NCBI GenBank assembly: GCA_964573285.1
Contig: CAZNJD010000009.1
Span: 1 to 64,000, forward strand
Direction: 5' to 3'
From: UBA1140 sp964573285
GTDB taxonomy: Bacteria > Campylobacterota > Campylobacteria > Campylobacterales > Sulfurovaceae
DNA: 64,000 nt
Position numbers and translations under genes: made by a program. Of the stretch, positions 62,068-64,000 are shown one piece after another. Position 1 is the stretch's first letter; every line of letters begins with the position of its first letter. The notes beneath the pieces are model-generated. The model ran no database searches. It was not told where the DNA came from and worked only from the letters and a program-made list of their open reading frames with translations.

Positions 62068-63027
62068 TTAGAGTCGTTGAGGCATCTCATCTTTGAATGC
62101 TATTTTTTCAGCATTTTTTAGAATTTCTAAAGCACCCTCTTCTATCATAAGTGAAGCTAAAGCCTCTCCTAGAGAGCTACTATCTTTTCTAATTGCCAAA
62201 AGAGATTTATGTAAAATATGTGTTCCATCAGGATAACCAATCATTGCTTCTATCTTAATATTATCTCCATCTATAGTTGCATTGACAGCTACAGGAGCTG
62301 AACACCCTGCTCCTATTTTGGCTATAAAGTCTCGTTCTAGTTTTGTAAGCAAAAAGCTATCTGTGTCATTGAGAAATTCTACTATCTCTCGTACTTCATT
62401 ATTTGAACTAACTATCTCAATACCTAAAGAGGCTTGACCCATTGGTGGTATCATCATACTTAATGGTAATTTTTGAGTATATGGAATATCTTTAAGTAGG
62501 TCTAAACGATATAATCCTATATATGCTAAAATAATAGCATCATATTGACCTTCTGATAGTTTTCTGAGCCTTGTGTTAACATTACCTCGTAAATCTTTTA
62601 CTTTCAAATCGGGTCTAGCATTGAGTAGTTGCATTCTTCGTCTAAGACTTGTAGTTCCTACTACGCTACCTAGTGGGAGTTCATCTAATGAAGCATATTT
62701 ATAAGAAAGAAAAATATCTGATTGGTCTTGACGAGTAGTAATTGCTAATAGCTCTAATCCATCAGGAATATAAGTTGGGACATCTTTTAGGGAATGTACA
62801 GCTATATGAGCATTACCTGCTAACATCTCATCTTCTAGCTCTTTGGTAAAGTGACCTTTTCCACCTATTAAAGCTAAAGGTTTATCCAATATTTTATCAC
62901 CTTTTGAGGTAATCTCATTTATTTCAACGATAATATTTGGAAACTGTTTTTCAACTCTATCTCGTATATGATAGGCTTGCCAAAGAGCTAAATCACTAGC
63001 TCTAGTTGCGATTATTAATTTATCCAA
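62068..63027 (-). CDS. hemC: Porphobilinogen deaminase (hydroxymethylbilane synthase)
   Basis: HemC condenses four porphobilinogens to hydroxymethylbilane in haem synthesis. The 319-residue protein starts LIIATRASDLALWQAYHIRDRVEKQFP. It has the catalytic Asp region HSLKDVPTYIPDGLELLAI near residue 78 and the basic cluster TTSLRRRMQLL and DLRGNVNTRLRKL. The dipyrromethane-cofactor Cys is in KIGAGCSAPVAV near 241. Length is normal. The haem made would serve cytochromes such as the one at 50988-51692. It is monocistronic here. Confidence 0.96.
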   Translation of the reverse strand: MDKLIIATRASDLALWQAYHIRDRVEKQFPNIIVEINEITSKGDKILDKPLALIGGKGHFTKELEDEMLAGNAHIAVHSLKDVPTYIPDGLELLAITTRQDQSDIFLSYKYASLDELPLGSVVGTTSLRRRMQLLNARPDLKVKDLRGNVNTRLRKLSEGQYDAIILAYIGLYRLDLLKDIPYTQKLPLSMMIPPMGQASLGIEIVSSNNEVREIVEFLNDTDSFLLTKLERDFIAKIGAGCSAPVAVNATIDGDNIKIEAMIGYPDGTHILHKSLLAIRKDSSSLGEALASLMIEEGALEILKNAEKIAFKDEMPQRL

Positions 63028-63082
63028 GAAAACTCTTTATTTAATTTATTATGTTATCAAAAAAATCTTTGATACGGTTAGT

Positions 63083-63946
63083 TCATTTTTTAATATCTGA
63101 TTTATTAGATATAAACTCTTTATACTTATTTCTACTTTTATCCCATTTTCCATCAATATAAACAGTAGGTGTTCCAGAAACTAATGCCTTAACTGCTACC
63201 TCTTGGTCAACTTTGAGTTCATCAGCTATATCTTTGGCATCTAAGTCTTTTTCTGTTAAACTAATACCAATTACCTTTTTAACCTCTGCTAATACTTTAG
63301 TTACATTTCTATCATTATATTTTACATTAAGAGTATAAACTTTCATTGCATTATCAAAATGTTTTTTCTGCTGTTCTATAATCATTACTCTTGTCAAAAT
63401 ATCGGATACAGGATGAATTCGCAATAGTGGGAAATGATAATAATATAGTGCAAATGTCTCAGGATTTGCTTTTACAGCTTTATAAATTTCAGGTACTTTC
63501 TTTTGACAAAATGGACATTTTGGGTCTGAAAATACAACTATCTTATGTTTTGCATCTTTGTTTCCTGCAAATAGATGTTTATCATCATATATATCTGATT
63601 TCAAATTTGGCTTTAGTGTAGCTTTTAAATCTCTTCCTGTTCTCATATCAATAAGAGTGGGACTAGCAAAATCATCTTTAACAAAAATTGTTTCTGGTAC
63701 AGTTACTTTATCTGTTATCGTAGGATTTTTCTTAATTTCAGCATGAATATTTACGAAATATACATCCCAACCTTTTGGACTAGCTAACTCTTTTTTACCA
63801 ATTATATCTATAGATGATACCTTAATAGTTGGACTTTTGACCATATAATGTTTAATGTAATTCTTTACAACATCCTCATTTGAACTAGCACTAAGGCTTA
63901 GTGTGACTAATAGTGTCGTGCTTAATAATTTCGACATCAATGACAT
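63083..63946 (-). CDS. Periplasmic thiol-disulfide protein, DsbC/thioredoxin-like
   Basis: An exported 287-residue protein with signal peptide (KLLSTTLLVTLSLSASS), an N-terminal alpha/beta region (about 25-120) reminiscent of a DsbC/DsbG dimerisation domain, and a thioredoxin fold. KIVVFSDPKCPFCQKKVPEIYKAV carries the active-site CPFC (144-147), and SGTPTVYIDGKWD carries the cis-proline loop. It could isomerise or oxidise disulfides, for example in the Cys-containing RNase T2. The ATG at 63946 lies 6 bases after AAGGAG and is preferred over the ATG at 63952, which touches that site. Whether it acts as isomerase or oxidase is not settled by sequence. Confidence 0.88.
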   Translation of the reverse strand: MSLMSKLLSTTLLVTLSLSASSNEDVVKNYIKHYMVKSPTIKVSSIDIIGKKELASPKGWDVYFVNIHAEIKKNPTITDKVTVPETIFVKDDFASPTLIDMRTGRDLKATLKPNLKSDIYDDKHLFAGNKDAKHKIVVFSDPKCPFCQKKVPEIYKAVKANPETFALYYYHFPLLRIHPVSDILTRVMIIEQQKKHFDNAMKVYTLNVKYNDRNVTKVLAEVKKVIGISLTEKDLDAKDIADELKVDQEVAVKALVSGTPTVYIDGKWDKSRNKYKEFISNKSDIKK

Positions 63947-64000
63947 TCTCATCTCCTTGTTTATTTGAATTTTTAATATTTGTTTTATTTTTTATAGATG

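Noticed and set aside
1..64000. CRISPR arrays, insertion sequences, prophage or integrative elements.
   Set aside because: No regularly spaced direct repeats, transposase, integrase or phage structural genes were seen. The only mobile-like traces are the toxin-antitoxin remnant and inverted repeat near 58.1-58.7 kb.

Overview
The window is 64 kb of chromosome from a low-GC (about one third G+C), densely coding member of the Campylobacterota (former Epsilonproteobacteria), most like the Sulfurovum/Sulfurimonas side of that group. This rests on gene order and protein character, not on a database search. The runs fabZ-lpxA-clpX-mreB-mreC and gltX-yggT-slt match the order I recall from Campylobacter and Helicobacter. 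The short adenylate kinase, split gene clusters and AGA/ATA-rich codon use also fit. I see no rRNA, CRISPR array, insertion sequence or prophage. The only RNA gene found is one tRNA with a CAT anticodon.

Layout. 1-7.5 kb: the 3' end of an unknown membrane protein, then leftward genes for PEP carboxykinase and the three subunits of a sodium-pumping oxaloacetate decarboxylase, a DEAD-box helicase and UppP. 7.6-20.4 kb: a DUF234 protein, a YebC regulator, an outer-membrane-like protein, a lipoprotein hydrolase, an ABC-F ATPase, RpoD, a phosphatase/DedA pair, a MetF-like reductase, and FUN14-lpxB-queH. 20.4-28.5 kb: lipid A and fatty acid genes, ClpX, MreBC, then a two-gene MotA/MotB-like (ZorA/ZorB-like) unit closed by a strong terminator facing murA. 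28.7-42 kb: a UvrD-type helicase, OmpA-like proteins, MetH, a secreted von Willebrand factor A protein with a lipoprotein, a FadL-type porin and a secreted RNase T2. 42-52 kb: an M24 peptidase, AroQ, a papain-like/serine hydrolase fusion, NagA, an M15 peptidase, the tRNA, RodA, RhlE, IspE and a dihaem cytochrome c. 52-58 kb: TrmO, a glutamyl-tRNA synthetase paralogue that has lost its signature motifs, YggT, a lytic transglycosylase, MobB and fructose-1,6-bisphosphatase. 58-64 kb: the scar of a BrnT-type toxin-antitoxin pair with a rearranged non-coding stretch, then AspS, Adk, an orphan specificity-subunit-like protein, HemC and a periplasmic thiol-disulfide protein.

The genes are mostly housekeeping. 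Themes are cell-wall growth (uppP, murA, mreBC, rodA, slt, M15 peptidase, nagA), the oxaloacetate node with gluconeogenesis (pckA, oadGAB, fbp), and B12-dependent methionine synthesis (metH, metF-like). Translation is the third theme (aspS, gltX-like, queH, trmO, tRNA). The most unusual items are the degenerate GluRS at the gltX2 locus, the stand-alone ZorAB-like pair, the C1-peptidase/hydrolase fusion, and two genes that appear to start at ATT codons.
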